This document shows positions 23,076 to 34,361 of a stretch of DNA of 39,195 bases, one piece after another; position 1 is the stretch's first letter; the number at the start of each line of letters is the position of its first letter. The stretch spans positions 1-39,195 of the forward strand of contig NZ_BJUB01000019.1 in NCBI RefSeq assembly GCF_007989805.1. The letters run 5' to 3'. Origin of the DNA: Cellulomonas xylanilytica (lineage in GTDB: Bacteria; Actinomycetota; Actinomycetes; Actinomycetales; Cellulomonadaceae). The position numbers and the translations under genes were made by a program. Below the pieces are notes generated by a model, which was not told the origin of the DNA, did no database searches, and saw only the letters and a program-made list of their open reading frames with translations.

Positions 23076-23927
23076 ATGACAGAGGCACGACCCCTCCCGT
23101 TCGGCACCAGCCCCGTGCCGTCGGACAGCCTGGAAATGGAACGGCGGATCACCCGGCTGCTGGAGTCCCTCGCGCAGCCCGGTGTGCGTGGTCTGGACGG
23201 GGTGAAGGTCGCGGTCGAGATCGACGGTCCCGACCTCGCATCCCTGCGCGTCGACGCGACGGGTGTCAGCGTCCAGGACCCCGGCGCGAGCGCGCGGTCG
23301 CTCCCGGTGGGCCCCGCCGACGTGGTGCGTCGTGAGCCGGGGACCGTCCGCTCGCTCGAGGTCGTCGGGCACCCGGTGACGGTCAGGGGCCTGCCCGCCC
23401 AGGTGGACGTGGCGGCGAGCGGCGTGGGCTTCGACTGGGTTGTCGGGGCCGACGGCCAGCTCTACGTCGAGGTGCGACCGCCGTCGGACGCGGCTCCGGC
23501 GGTGGGCACCGGTCGCGTCGCCGTGGCGCACAGAGCCCTGGTCGCCGCTGTCGAGGCGGCTCTGGGGGAGCTGCTCCAGGACAAGGGGTTCACGCTGACG
23601 GGGCTCGAGCTCGACCTGCAGAACCGGGGGCCGCGCGCGCTGGACGTGCGGGCGGACGCCAAGATCAAGCGCAGCTTCCTGCGGGCAGGGGTGACGGTGA
23701 CCGCCTCCGCGTCGATCGACCGCTCCCTGGTCCTCGAGATCGGGGACGTGGCGATCTCCAGCAGCAACCCGGTGGTCGACGGCCTCATCGGGCCCTTCCG
23801 CTCGAGGGTCGCGGCCGAGGCCGGCCGGACGATCGACCTCGCGGCCCAGCTGCCTCCGGGCGTGCGGGTGTCCGACGTGAGCATCGAGGCGGGGGACGAC
23901 GTAGTCGTCTCCGTGACGCTCGGCTAG
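23076..23927 (+). CDS. Conserved hypothetical, DUF2993 (LmeA)-like
   Basis: 283 residues; ATG at 23076 with GAAGGA ten bases upstream. The C-terminal half (about 145-283) alternates short amphipathic strands with Gly/Asp turns (FTLTGLELDLQNRGPRALDVRADAK..., VTVTASASIDRSLVLEIGDVAISS, DLAAQLPPGVRVSDVSIEAGDDVVVSVTLG), a pattern like the lipid-binding DUF2993 proteins of actinobacteria. It lacks the signal peptide that secreted members have, and the first 40 residues are Pro-rich and polar. I recognise no catalytic residues. It ends four bases before the convergent molybdoenzyme gene. The assignment is tentative. Confidence 0.55.
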   Translation: MTEARPLPFGTSPVPSDSLEMERRITRLLESLAQPGVRGLDGVKVAVEIDGPDLASLRVDATGVSVQDPGASARSLPVGPADVVRREPGTVRSLEVVGHPVTVRGLPAQVDVAASGVGFDWVVGADGQLYVEVRPPSDAAPAVGTGRVAVAHRALVAAVEAALGELLQDKGFTLTGLELDLQNRGPRALDVRADAKIKRSFLRAGVTVTASASIDRSLVLEIGDVAISSSNPVVDGLIGPFRSRVAAEAGRTIDLAAQLPPGVRVSDVSIEAGDDVVVSVTLG

Positions 23928-23931
23928 CCGG

Positions 23932-26207
<2,276 letters not shown>

Positions 26208-26208
<1 letters not shown>

Positions 26209-27056
26209 CAGGCGAGCACCCGTGCCTGCACACCGACGCGCTCCGGCCGCGCGTACACGACCATCGACGCTCCCCGCAGGAAGCCGACGAGCGTGATCCC
26301 GGCCTCGTGCGCGAGGTCGGCGGCGAGCGACGACGGTGCGGAGACCGCGGCGAGGACGGGGATGCCCGCCATCAGCGCCTTCTGGGTGAGCTCGAACGAG
26401 GCGCGTCCCGACACCATGAGCACCGTGCCCCGCAGCGGCAGCCGGCCGCTCGTGAGGGCCCACCCGACCACCTTGTCGACCGCGTTGTGGCGTCCGACGT
26501 CCTCCCGCACGACCAGCAGCTCACCCGTCGCACCGTCGAACAGCCCCGCGGCGTGCAGCCCACCGGTCCGGGCGAACACGTCCTGGTGCTCGCGCAGCCG
26601 GTCCGGGAACGTCGCCAGCAGGTCGGCGGGCACGGTCAGCCCGTCGTCGGCGACCGTCCAGTGCGAGTGCGTGCGGACGGCGTCGATGCTCGCCTTGCCG
26701 CACAGCCCGCAGGACGACGTCGTGAAGAAGGACCGCTCCAGGCTCGGGTCCGGTGCGGGCACGCCGCGCGCCAGGGAGACGTCGAGGACGTTGTAGGTGT
26801 TCAGGCCCTCGTCGGTCGCGCCCGCGCAGTACCGGGCGCCGGCGACGTGGTCGGCCGCCGTGACGACCCCCTCCGACACGAGGAACCCGGCCGCGAGCTC
26901 CACGTCATGACCGGGGGTCCGCATGGTGACCGCGAGCGAGCGGCCGCCCACCCGGATCTCGAGGGGCTCCTCGGCGGCGAGGACGTCCTCGGCCCGGCGA
27001 GCGCCGGTGTCGAGGTCGATGCGCGTCACCCGTCGCCGGACGGCGATTCTCTGCAT
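26208..27056 (-). CDS. fdhD: FdhD, sulfur carrier for molybdoenzyme activation
   Basis: 282 residues with the family's redox pair Cys116-x2-Cys119 (SSCGLCGKAS), DVGRHNAVDKVVGW and VSGRASFELTQKALMAGIPVLAAVSAPSSLA. FdhD transfers sulfur from a cysteine desulfurase to the molybdenum cofactor of formate-dehydrogenase-type enzymes, here most likely the coupled downstream oxidoreductase. The ATG at 27056 lies five bases after GATAGT on the same strand, so the operon transcript may be leaderless or use the intervening GAGGG. It is divergent from the YyaL-like gene. Confidence 0.93.
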
Positions 27057-27061
27057 CCCTC

Positions 27062-27067
27062 ACTATC
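27062..27067 (-). promoter_or_regulatory. -10 element of the fdhD operon
   Basis: GATAGT on the minus strand ends five bases before the fdhD ATG, implying a very short or absent 5' leader. Confidence 0.4.
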
Positions 27068-27222
27068 GCTCGTCGGAGCGCTGCTCGGGCCAGCGAGGCG
27101 GCCCGTGTCCGACCGGATCCCGTACCGGCTCTGTGCCTCGGAGCTCGGTCGTGCCGGGCGGCAGACTCACTCGCGGCGGCGTTGCGGTAGCCGACGTCCG
27201 GGTTCCGACGGAGGCTGGGTGG

Positions 27223-29253
<2,031 letters not shown>

Positions 29254-29281
29254 GCACCCGCCGTCCGCCATCTGGTACGGC

Positions 29282-29310
29282 TTGACAGCATGTGGACGCG
29301 TCCGCACACT
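29282..29310 (+). promoter_or_regulatory. Candidate promoter in the 290-base gap before a small gene
   Basis: A perfect TTGACA (29282-29287) is followed after 17 bases by CACACT (29305-29310), a weak -10. The 29254-29543 gap holds nothing else that I can support. Confidence 0.3.
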
Positions 29311-29543
29311 CGACGGATGGCCACCTCCAGCATCGCGCGACCTGTCGACGTCCTGTCGACGCGCCGGTGTCTGTGTCGAATGTGTCTCTGAGGACTCCGT
29401 CCTCCCGGTCCCCGCAGCTCTGAGGAGCTCCCTGCAGGCGTTCTGTTGCAGGTAGGACCTGACCCGCCGCCCTGCGGCGCAGCCCGACACCGTCCTCGAC
29501 GACGGTGCGGACCGACAGCGACATCGTCCGACCTGGAGCCACC

Positions 29544-29798
29544 GTGCCGAACCGCACCCGTATCGACCTTCTTCCCATCCAGGAGGCCGTCGCCGCGGCC
29601 TCCCCGCGCGCCTGGCGCGACGGGATCGTGACCGCCAGCGAGCCCGGCTCGACCACAGTCGCCCTCCTGGACGGCGGCGCGACCGTGCTGACCACCCGGG
29701 CGACGCCCGCGATCGGGGAGCCCGTCGCGGTGCACCTGGTCGCCGAGGTGGTCGCGCTCGGGGGTGCGTGGTACGCCGCGCGCCCCGTGGTCGCCTAG
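29544..29798 (+). CDS. Small hypothetical protein (84 residues)
   Basis: The GTG at 29544 is preceded by GGAG at good distance. The 84-residue product is soluble, slightly hydrophobic and Ala/Val-rich (VPNRTRIDLLPIQEAV then strands VTASEPGSTTVALLDGGATVLTTR and GEPVAVHLVAEVVALGGAWYAARPVVA), suggesting a small beta-rich domain. I recognise no family. Its codon pattern (strong third-position GC) matches real genes, and its stop is embedded in a hairpin shared with the convergent DUF326 gene. Confidence 0.55.
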   Translation: MPNRTRIDLLPIQEAVAAASPRAWRDGIVTASEPGSTTVALLDGGATVLTTRATPAIGEPVAVHLVAEVVALGGAWYAARPVVA

Positions 29799-29816
29799 GT
29801 GCTCAATACCTAGGCG
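29792..29816. terminator. Hairpin containing the stop codons of two convergent genes
   Basis: CGCCTAGGT (29792-29800) and ACCTAGGCG (29808-29816) form a perfect 9-base-pair stem with loop GCTCAAT. The stop of the small gene (29796-29798) and that of the DUF326 gene (29810-29812) both sit in the stem. Probably a bidirectional end signal; no T-run. Confidence 0.55.
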
Positions 29817-30214
29817 CTCTGCATCGAGGACATCGCCGCCCGGCACGCCTCGACCATCGCGGTGCACGCCGAGGCGCAGATCCGGCAGTGCTCGGACATG
29901 TCCGCGTGCATCGCGCACTCGGCGGCGCACGCCTCACCCATCGCCATGCACGCCGTCATCATCGAGGTCATGACGCCCATGTCGTAGCCGGCAGGGCGCA
30001 TCATCATCCGCATCATCGTCGTCGCGACGTCCGCGGTGCTCATGCACATCGAGGCGCAACGCCCCATGCCCTCGCCGCCGTCCGCGTCGGCGCACATCGT
30101 GGCGGCCATCGCGGCCGCGGAACACGCCTCGATGCAGTCCTGCATCATCGGCATCTGCATGCCGGTGGTCTCTGCCGTGGGCATGGACTTCATCATGTCG
30201 GCCATCATGCTCAT
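29810..30214 (-). CDS. DUF326 four-helix copper-binding (copper storage-like) protein
   Basis: 134 residues with 12 cysteines and about 30 methionines. The cysteines follow the helical CxxxC-type spacing of the DUF326/Csp family (DCIEAC, GRCASMC, EACAAEC, EHCRICASAC, VEAC), which lines the inside of a four-helix bundle able to hold many Cu(I) ions. No signal peptide or twin-arginine motif is present, so it should be cytosolic like Csp3. Extra Met clusters (MSMMADMMKSM, TTGMQMPMM, TTMMRMMMRP) are denser than usual and lie at the N-terminus and in a loop. AAGGGTGAG precedes the ATG. No copper exporter or CsoR gene is adjacent. Confidence 0.88.
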   Translation of the reverse strand: MSMMADMMKSMPTAETTGMQMPMMQDCIEACSAAAMAATMCADADGGEGMGRCASMCMSTADVATTMMRMMMRPAGYDMGVMTSMMTACMAMGEACAAECAMHADMSEHCRICASACTAMVEACRAAMSSMQSA

Positions 30215-30281
30215 CGCTGCTCACCCTTCGTCGCTGCCCGTCGGACCCTGGTCCCGACGACGTTACGCCGGGCCACGACGG

Positions 30282-31250
30282 TCACGCCACGGTCGGGAGC
30301 GGCAATCCTGTGGCCCGACGGGTCCGGCCGGGGGAGACGCCGACCTCCCGCTTGTACGCCCGGCTGAACGACGCCTCCGAGTCGTAGCCCAGCTCGGCGG
30401 CCACCTCCCGCACGGTGGCGCGACCGTAGCCGAGGCGGTCGGCGGCGACGTGCATGCGGAAGCGCGTCACGTACTGCATGGCGGGCTCCCCGACGACCTC
30501 GGTGAACCGTGCGGAGAACGCGGAGCGGGACATCGCGGCCTCGCGCGCCAGGCTCGCGACGGTCCACGGCCGGCCGGGCTCGCGGTGCACGGCGGTGATC
30601 GCCGCGCCGAGCTGAGGCTCCCGCAGGGCGCCGAGCCAGCCGGTGCTGACCTGCTGGGCGTCCAGCCAGGCGCGGATGGACTGGATCACGAGGATGTCGG
30701 CCAGCCGCGTGGTGACGGCCTCGCCGCCGGGCCGTGCGTGGGTCAGCTCGTCCGTGGTGAGCGCGAGCGTGGCGGCCATCCACGCGCCGCCCTGACGTCC
30801 GTCGACGTGCACGACCGAGGGCAGCAGGTCGAGCAGGAGCCGCGAGGCTGCCCCGTCGACGGAGAGCACGCCGCAGATCAGCTCGACGTGCGCGCCGGTG
30901 CCGGCGTGGCGCAGCACGGAGTAGCTCGGGCTGAGGAACTCCTGCGGCAGCTCGTCGACCCGGCCCATCGACGGCACGCCGGGCGCGCTGCGCAGCACGT
31001 GACCGCGGCCGTGCGGGACGAGGGCGAGGTCGCCCGGCACCAGTCGCACGGGCGGCGCGCCCTCGACCTCGACCCAGGCCTCGCCGACCGTCACCACGTG
31101 GAAGCTGACGCAGTCGCCGAACGCGGGCATGTCGACCGCCCACGGGCCGTCCGCCTCGGTGCGGCTGTAGAAGACGCCCGTGACGCGCAGGTGGTGCAGG
31201 GCCTCGCCGACGGGGTCCACCGGCGTCCAGGGCAGGTCGACGACGGTCAC
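30282..31250 (-). CDS. AraC-family transcriptional regulator with cupin domain
   Basis: 322 residues. Residues 1-180 hold a cupin-type sensor (AFGDCVSFHVVTVGEAWVEVEGAPPVRLVPGDLALVPHGRGHVL); the C-terminal 100 residues are a double helix-turn-helix (WTVASLAREAAMSRSAFSARFTEVVGEPAMQYVTRFRM and VREVAAELGYDSEASFSRAYKREVGVSP). The GTG start at 31250 has AGGAGG four bases upstream. It is divergent from the NAD(P)-binding protein gene with 111 bases between, so that gene is the likely target. Members of this AraC_binding_6-type group often sit next to reductases. The inducer is unknown. Confidence 0.9.
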   Translation of the reverse strand: MTVVDLPWTPVDPVGEALHHLRVTGVFYSRTEADGPWAVDMPAFGDCVSFHVVTVGEAWVEVEGAPPVRLVPGDLALVPHGRGHVLRSAPGVPSMGRVDELPQEFLSPSYSVLRHAGTGAHVELICGVLSVDGAASRLLLDLLPSVVHVDGRQGGAWMAATLALTTDELTHARPGGEAVTTRLADILVIQSIRAWLDAQQVSTGWLGALREPQLGAAITAVHREPGRPWTVASLAREAAMSRSAFSARFTEVVGEPAMQYVTRFRMHVAADRLGYGRATVREVAAELGYDSEASFSRAYKREVGVSPGRTRRATGLPLPTVA

Positions 31251-31290
31251 GATGCCTCCTGGATGATCTGCCATGGATTGGCGACGCCCC

Positions 31291-31296
31291 ATCATA
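31291..31296 (-). promoter_or_regulatory. -10 element of the AraC regulator
   Basis: TATGAT on the minus strand, about 40 bases before the GTG start; an unusually good match in this GC-rich DNA. The -35 is not clear. Confidence 0.4.
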
Positions 31297-31361
31297 GACC
31301 GTCCAGTGCTCCGCTGGTGAGGTGGGAACCACGGATCCCCACTCACCGAAGGAGACAGATC

Positions 31362-32027
31362 ATGAAGGTTCTCGTCGTCGGAGCGACGGGCGGCTCCGGC
31401 CGCGCCGCCGTCACCGAGCTGGTCCGCCGCGGGCACGACGTCACCGCGCTGTCGCGGCACGCGTCGTCGCTGCCCGGCGTCCGTGGGATCGACGGAGACG
31501 CCACCGACGCCGCCCTGGTCGGCCGGCTGGTCGAGGGTCAGGACGTCGTCGTCGTGACGCTCGGCATCAGCGAGAGCGCGGTCCGCGTCCGCCTGCGCGG
31601 ACCGTCGGCCACGCCGCTCGACATCCGCTCGCGGGGCACCCGCACCGTGCTGACCGCGATGCGTCGGCACGGGGTGCGCCGGGTGGTGGTGCAGACGTCC
31701 TACGGCACCGGGCCGACGGGCGCCGGGCTCCCGCTGGCCACGCGGCTCGTCTTCGCCCTGCTGCTGCGGCCGCAGATCGCGGACACCGAGCGGCAGGGCG
31801 CCGAGCTGCGCGCGAGCGGGCTCGACTGGGTCGAGGTCCAGCCGGTCAACCTCACCGACGAGCCGTGGGCCGGCCCGCCCATGACGTCGACCGCCGGGGA
31901 CATCGACGGCATGCGGGTCTCGCGCGCGCAGGTCGGCTGGTTCCTCGCGCAGGCGGTCGAGGACCCGACCCTGGCGCGGCAGACCGTCGCCGTGTCCGCC
32001 GGTGCGGCGGTCCCGGTCACGGTGTGA
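31362..32027 (+). CDS. NAD(P)-binding SDR (NmrA/NAD(P)H-binding type)
   Basis: 221 residues beginning MKVLVVGATGGSGRAAVTEL, a clean GxxGxxG dinucleotide site of the NAD(P)H-binding (PF13460-like) group, followed by GIDGDATDAALVGRLVEGQDVVVVTLG and VRRVVVQTSYGTGPTG. It lacks the YxxxK pair of classical SDRs, as many NmrA-like proteins do, so it may be a reductase or a redox sensor. GAAGGAGA precedes the ATG. Divergent from the AraC regulator; its last 11 bases overlap the convergent GH95 gene. Confidence 0.85.
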   Translation: MKVLVVGATGGSGRAAVTELVRRGHDVTALSRHASSLPGVRGIDGDATDAALVGRLVEGQDVVVVTLGISESAVRVRLRGPSATPLDIRSRGTRTVLTAMRRHGVRRVVVQTSYGTGPTGAGLPLATRLVFALLLRPQIADTERQGAELRASGLDWVEVQPVNLTDEPWAGPPMTSTAGDIDGMRVSRAQVGWFLAQAVEDPTLARQTVAVSAGAAVPVTV

Positions 32028-34290
32028 GCGTCCACGCCTCGCCGGCACGCAGGTCGAGCCGCTGCCCGGCGCCGTCGTGGCGGAGCAGGACCGTCGTGTC
32101 CTGGTCCGCCACGAGGCGCGCGGACGTGAGCGCGTGCTGGTCCCAGGCCAGGTCGACGCCCACCCCTGCGCGCGCCCGCAGCCCCCGCACCGAGCCGGAC
32201 GGCCACGACGGCGGGAGCGCGGGCAGCAGGTGCAGCTCGCGCACCCCGCCGACCGTGCGGTGGGACTGGAGCAGCAGCTCGGCGACGCCCGCGGTGAAGC
32301 CGAGGTTGCCGTCCACCTGGAACGGGGGATGGGCGCAGAACAGGTTGCGGTAGACGCCGCCCAGGACGCCCGGCCCCGCGGGGCGCAGGAACGCGTCGAG
32401 CATCGCGGCCGCGCCGGCAGGATCGCGCAGCCGGGCACGCAGGTTCAGGCGCCACGCCAGCGACCAGCCCGTCGACTCGGGGCCGCGGGCGTCGAGGGTC
32501 GCCAGCGCCGCCCGGGCGAGCTCCGGCTGCTGGTCGGGGTCGATCGACGTGCCGGGGTGCACCCGGAAGAGGTGGCTCTGGTGCCGGTGGTCCGGCTCGG
32601 CGTCCGCGACGTCGGTCCGCCACTCCGCCAGGCGCCCGTCGGCTGCCACGCGCTCGGCGGGCAGCCGCTCCAGCGCCGCCGCGGCCTCCGCGACGAGGTC
32701 GGAGGGGCCGCCGAGCCGCACGACGTTCTCCAGCAGGTCGCGGGCCATCGCCAGGTCCGCGGTGGTCGACGTCGTCACGGCGGCAGGCAGGCCGTCCGGG
32801 GCGACGAAGGTGTTCTCCGGCGAGGTGGACGGCCGGGTGCCGAGCGTGCCGTCGGGCAGCTCGACCAGCCAGTCGAGGACGAACAGGGCCGCACCGTGCA
32901 GCACGGCCGGGTCCGGGTTGGTGCCGGTGAAGTCGTGGTGGTCCACCAGGTGCCGCGCGAGCCAGACGCCGCCGAACGGCCAGGACGACCAGGCCGGGTC
33001 GCCCGTGCCGTCGCCCACCGGCTCCGTGAACGCCCACGCGTCGGAGTTGTGGTGCGCCGTCCAGCCGCGGACGCCGTACCGCTCGGCCGCCGTGCGCGCG
33101 CCCGCGGTGGCCAGCTCGCCGACCCAGCGCAGCAGCGGCTCGTGGCACTCGGCCAGGTCCGTGCTGAGCGCGGGCCAGTAGTTCATCTCGGTGTTGATGT
33201 TCAGCGTGTAGTTGCACGACCAGGGCGGCCGGACGGAGTCGTTCCAGATCCCCTGCAGGTTCATGGGCAGGGTGCCCGGACGTGACCCGGCGATCAGCAG
33301 GTACCGCCCGAGGTGGAACGCGAGCGCGGCCAGCCCGGCGTCCTGGTGCCCGGCCGCGTGCCGGCGGATGCGCTCGTCGGTGGGCCGGTCGCTCGCCGTG
33401 CTCGGGAGCTCCAGGGCGACCCGCTCGAAGAGCCGTGCGTGGTCGGCGACGTGCTCGGCGCGCAGGGCTGCGGCGCCTCGGGTCGCGGCGGCCGCCGTCG
33501 TGGCCGCGGCCTGCGCGCGCAAGGCCGCCGCGTCCCCGTGCAGCGGGGTCGTCGCCCCGGCGTAGTCGGTCGCGGTCGCGACGACGACCGTCGCCCACGT
33601 CGCGTCGTGCAGCACCAGCCCCTGCGGGCTCGCGACGACGACACCGTCGGTGGCCACCTCGAGCGCGACGGCCGCGGTGATGCTGGTGCCAGGGCTGCGG
33701 TCGCGGGCCAGGTGCACGTCGGGCACGTAGTCGGGTGGGGCGTCGGACGGCAGGCGCAGCGTGGTGACCCACCGGGACCCGTCGCCGGTCGGACGGTCCA
33801 GGGGGTGCTGCGAGGTGACCCGGACGCCGAGCGGTCCGCCGGTCCACGTGCGGTGCACGACGACCACCGACGCCGGCCGGCTGACGAACGCCTCCTGGCG
33901 GCCGGACTCCCACGCGTGCCCGGCGACGCCCTCGTCGAGCCGGAGCCAGCGCTCGTACCCCGCCGGAGCCGCCTCGTCCTGCTCCAGCCAGAGGTCGACC
34001 AGCGGCTGGTAGGCCTGCACGAACCCGCCCTGCAGGCGCTGGACCTGCCGCTCCGCCTCCCGGACGTCGTCCCGGTCGAGGGCGTCCCGGGCGGCCACCA
34101 GTGCGGCGGGGCCGTCGGCGCCCGAGGCGGAGCGTGGTGCCCCCGACCAGCAGGTGTCGTCGTTGAGCTGGAGCCGCTCGCGCCCGACGCCCCCGAAGAC
34201 CATCGCGCCGAGGCGCCCGTTGCCCAGCGGGAGGGCGTCGGTCCAGAGGTCCGCGGGGGCGTCGTAGCGCAGGGTGGTCTCGGTCGTCAC
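32017..34290 (-). CDS. GH95-family alpha-L-fucosidase/galactosidase
   Basis: 757 residues. The N-terminus DLWTDALPLGNGRLGAMVFGG and RLQLNDDTCWSG are typical of GH95. The catalytic core shows LPMNLQGIWNDSVRPPWSCN followed by YTLNINTEMNYW (about 355), SPENTF (about 488, the acid Glu) and DVADAEPDHRHQSHLF (about 560), then PFQVDGNLGFTAGVAELLLQSH. GH95 enzymes release alpha-1,2-linked fucose or L-galactose from xyloglucan, pectin or glycans. No signal peptide is present, so it should act in the cytosol on imported oligosaccharides. The GTG at 34290 has GGGAGA upstream. It lies downstream of the secreted lyase on the same strand, with a strong hairpin between them, and no transporter gene is in the window. 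Confidence 0.9.
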   Translation of the reverse strand: MTTETTLRYDAPADLWTDALPLGNGRLGAMVFGGVGRERLQLNDDTCWSGAPRSASGADGPAALVAARDALDRDDVREAERQVQRLQGGFVQAYQPLVDLWLEQDEAAPAGYERWLRLDEGVAGHAWESGRQEAFVSRPASVVVVHRTWTGGPLGVRVTSQHPLDRPTGDGSRWVTTLRLPSDAPPDYVPDVHLARDRSPGTSITAAVALEVATDGVVVASPQGLVLHDATWATVVVATATDYAGATTPLHGDAAALRAQAAATTAAAATRGAAALRAEHVADHARLFERVALELPSTASDRPTDERIRRHAAGHQDAGLAALAFHLGRYLLIAGSRPGTLPMNLQGIWNDSVRPPWSCNYTLNINTEMNYWPALSTDLAECHEPLLRWVGELATAGARTAAERYGVRGWTAHHNSDAWAFTEPVGDGTGDPAWSSWPFGGVWLARHLVDHHDFTGTNPDPAVLHGAALFVLDWLVELPDGTLGTRPSTSPENTFVAPDGLPAAVTTSTTADLAMARDLLENVVRLGGPSDLVAEAAAALERLPAERVAADGRLAEWRTDVADAEPDHRHQSHLFRVHPGTSIDPDQQPELARAALATLDARGPESTGWSLAWRLNLRARLRDPAGAAAMLDAFLRPAGPGVLGGVYRNLFCAHPPFQVDGNLGFTAGVAELLLQSHRTVGGVRELHLLPALPPSWPSGSVRGLRARAGVGVDLAWDQHALTSARLVADQDTTVLLRHDGAGQRLDLRAGEAWTLTP

Positions 34291-34303
34291 GGGTCTCCCA
34301 GGG

Positions 34304-34347
34304 CTGCCGGAAGGACCGCCGCGGAGGGGCGACGGTCCTTCCGGCAG
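34304..34347 (-). terminator. Hairpin between the lyase and GH95 genes
   Basis: CTGCCGGAAGGACCG (34304-34318) and CGGTCCTTCCGGCAG (34333-34347) form a perfect 15-base-pair stem with a 14-base loop, 14 bases past the lyase stop and 13 before the GH95 start. No T-run; it could end the lyase transcript or lower GH95 expression. Confidence 0.65.
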
Positions 34348-34361
34348 GGTAGATCAGCCGA

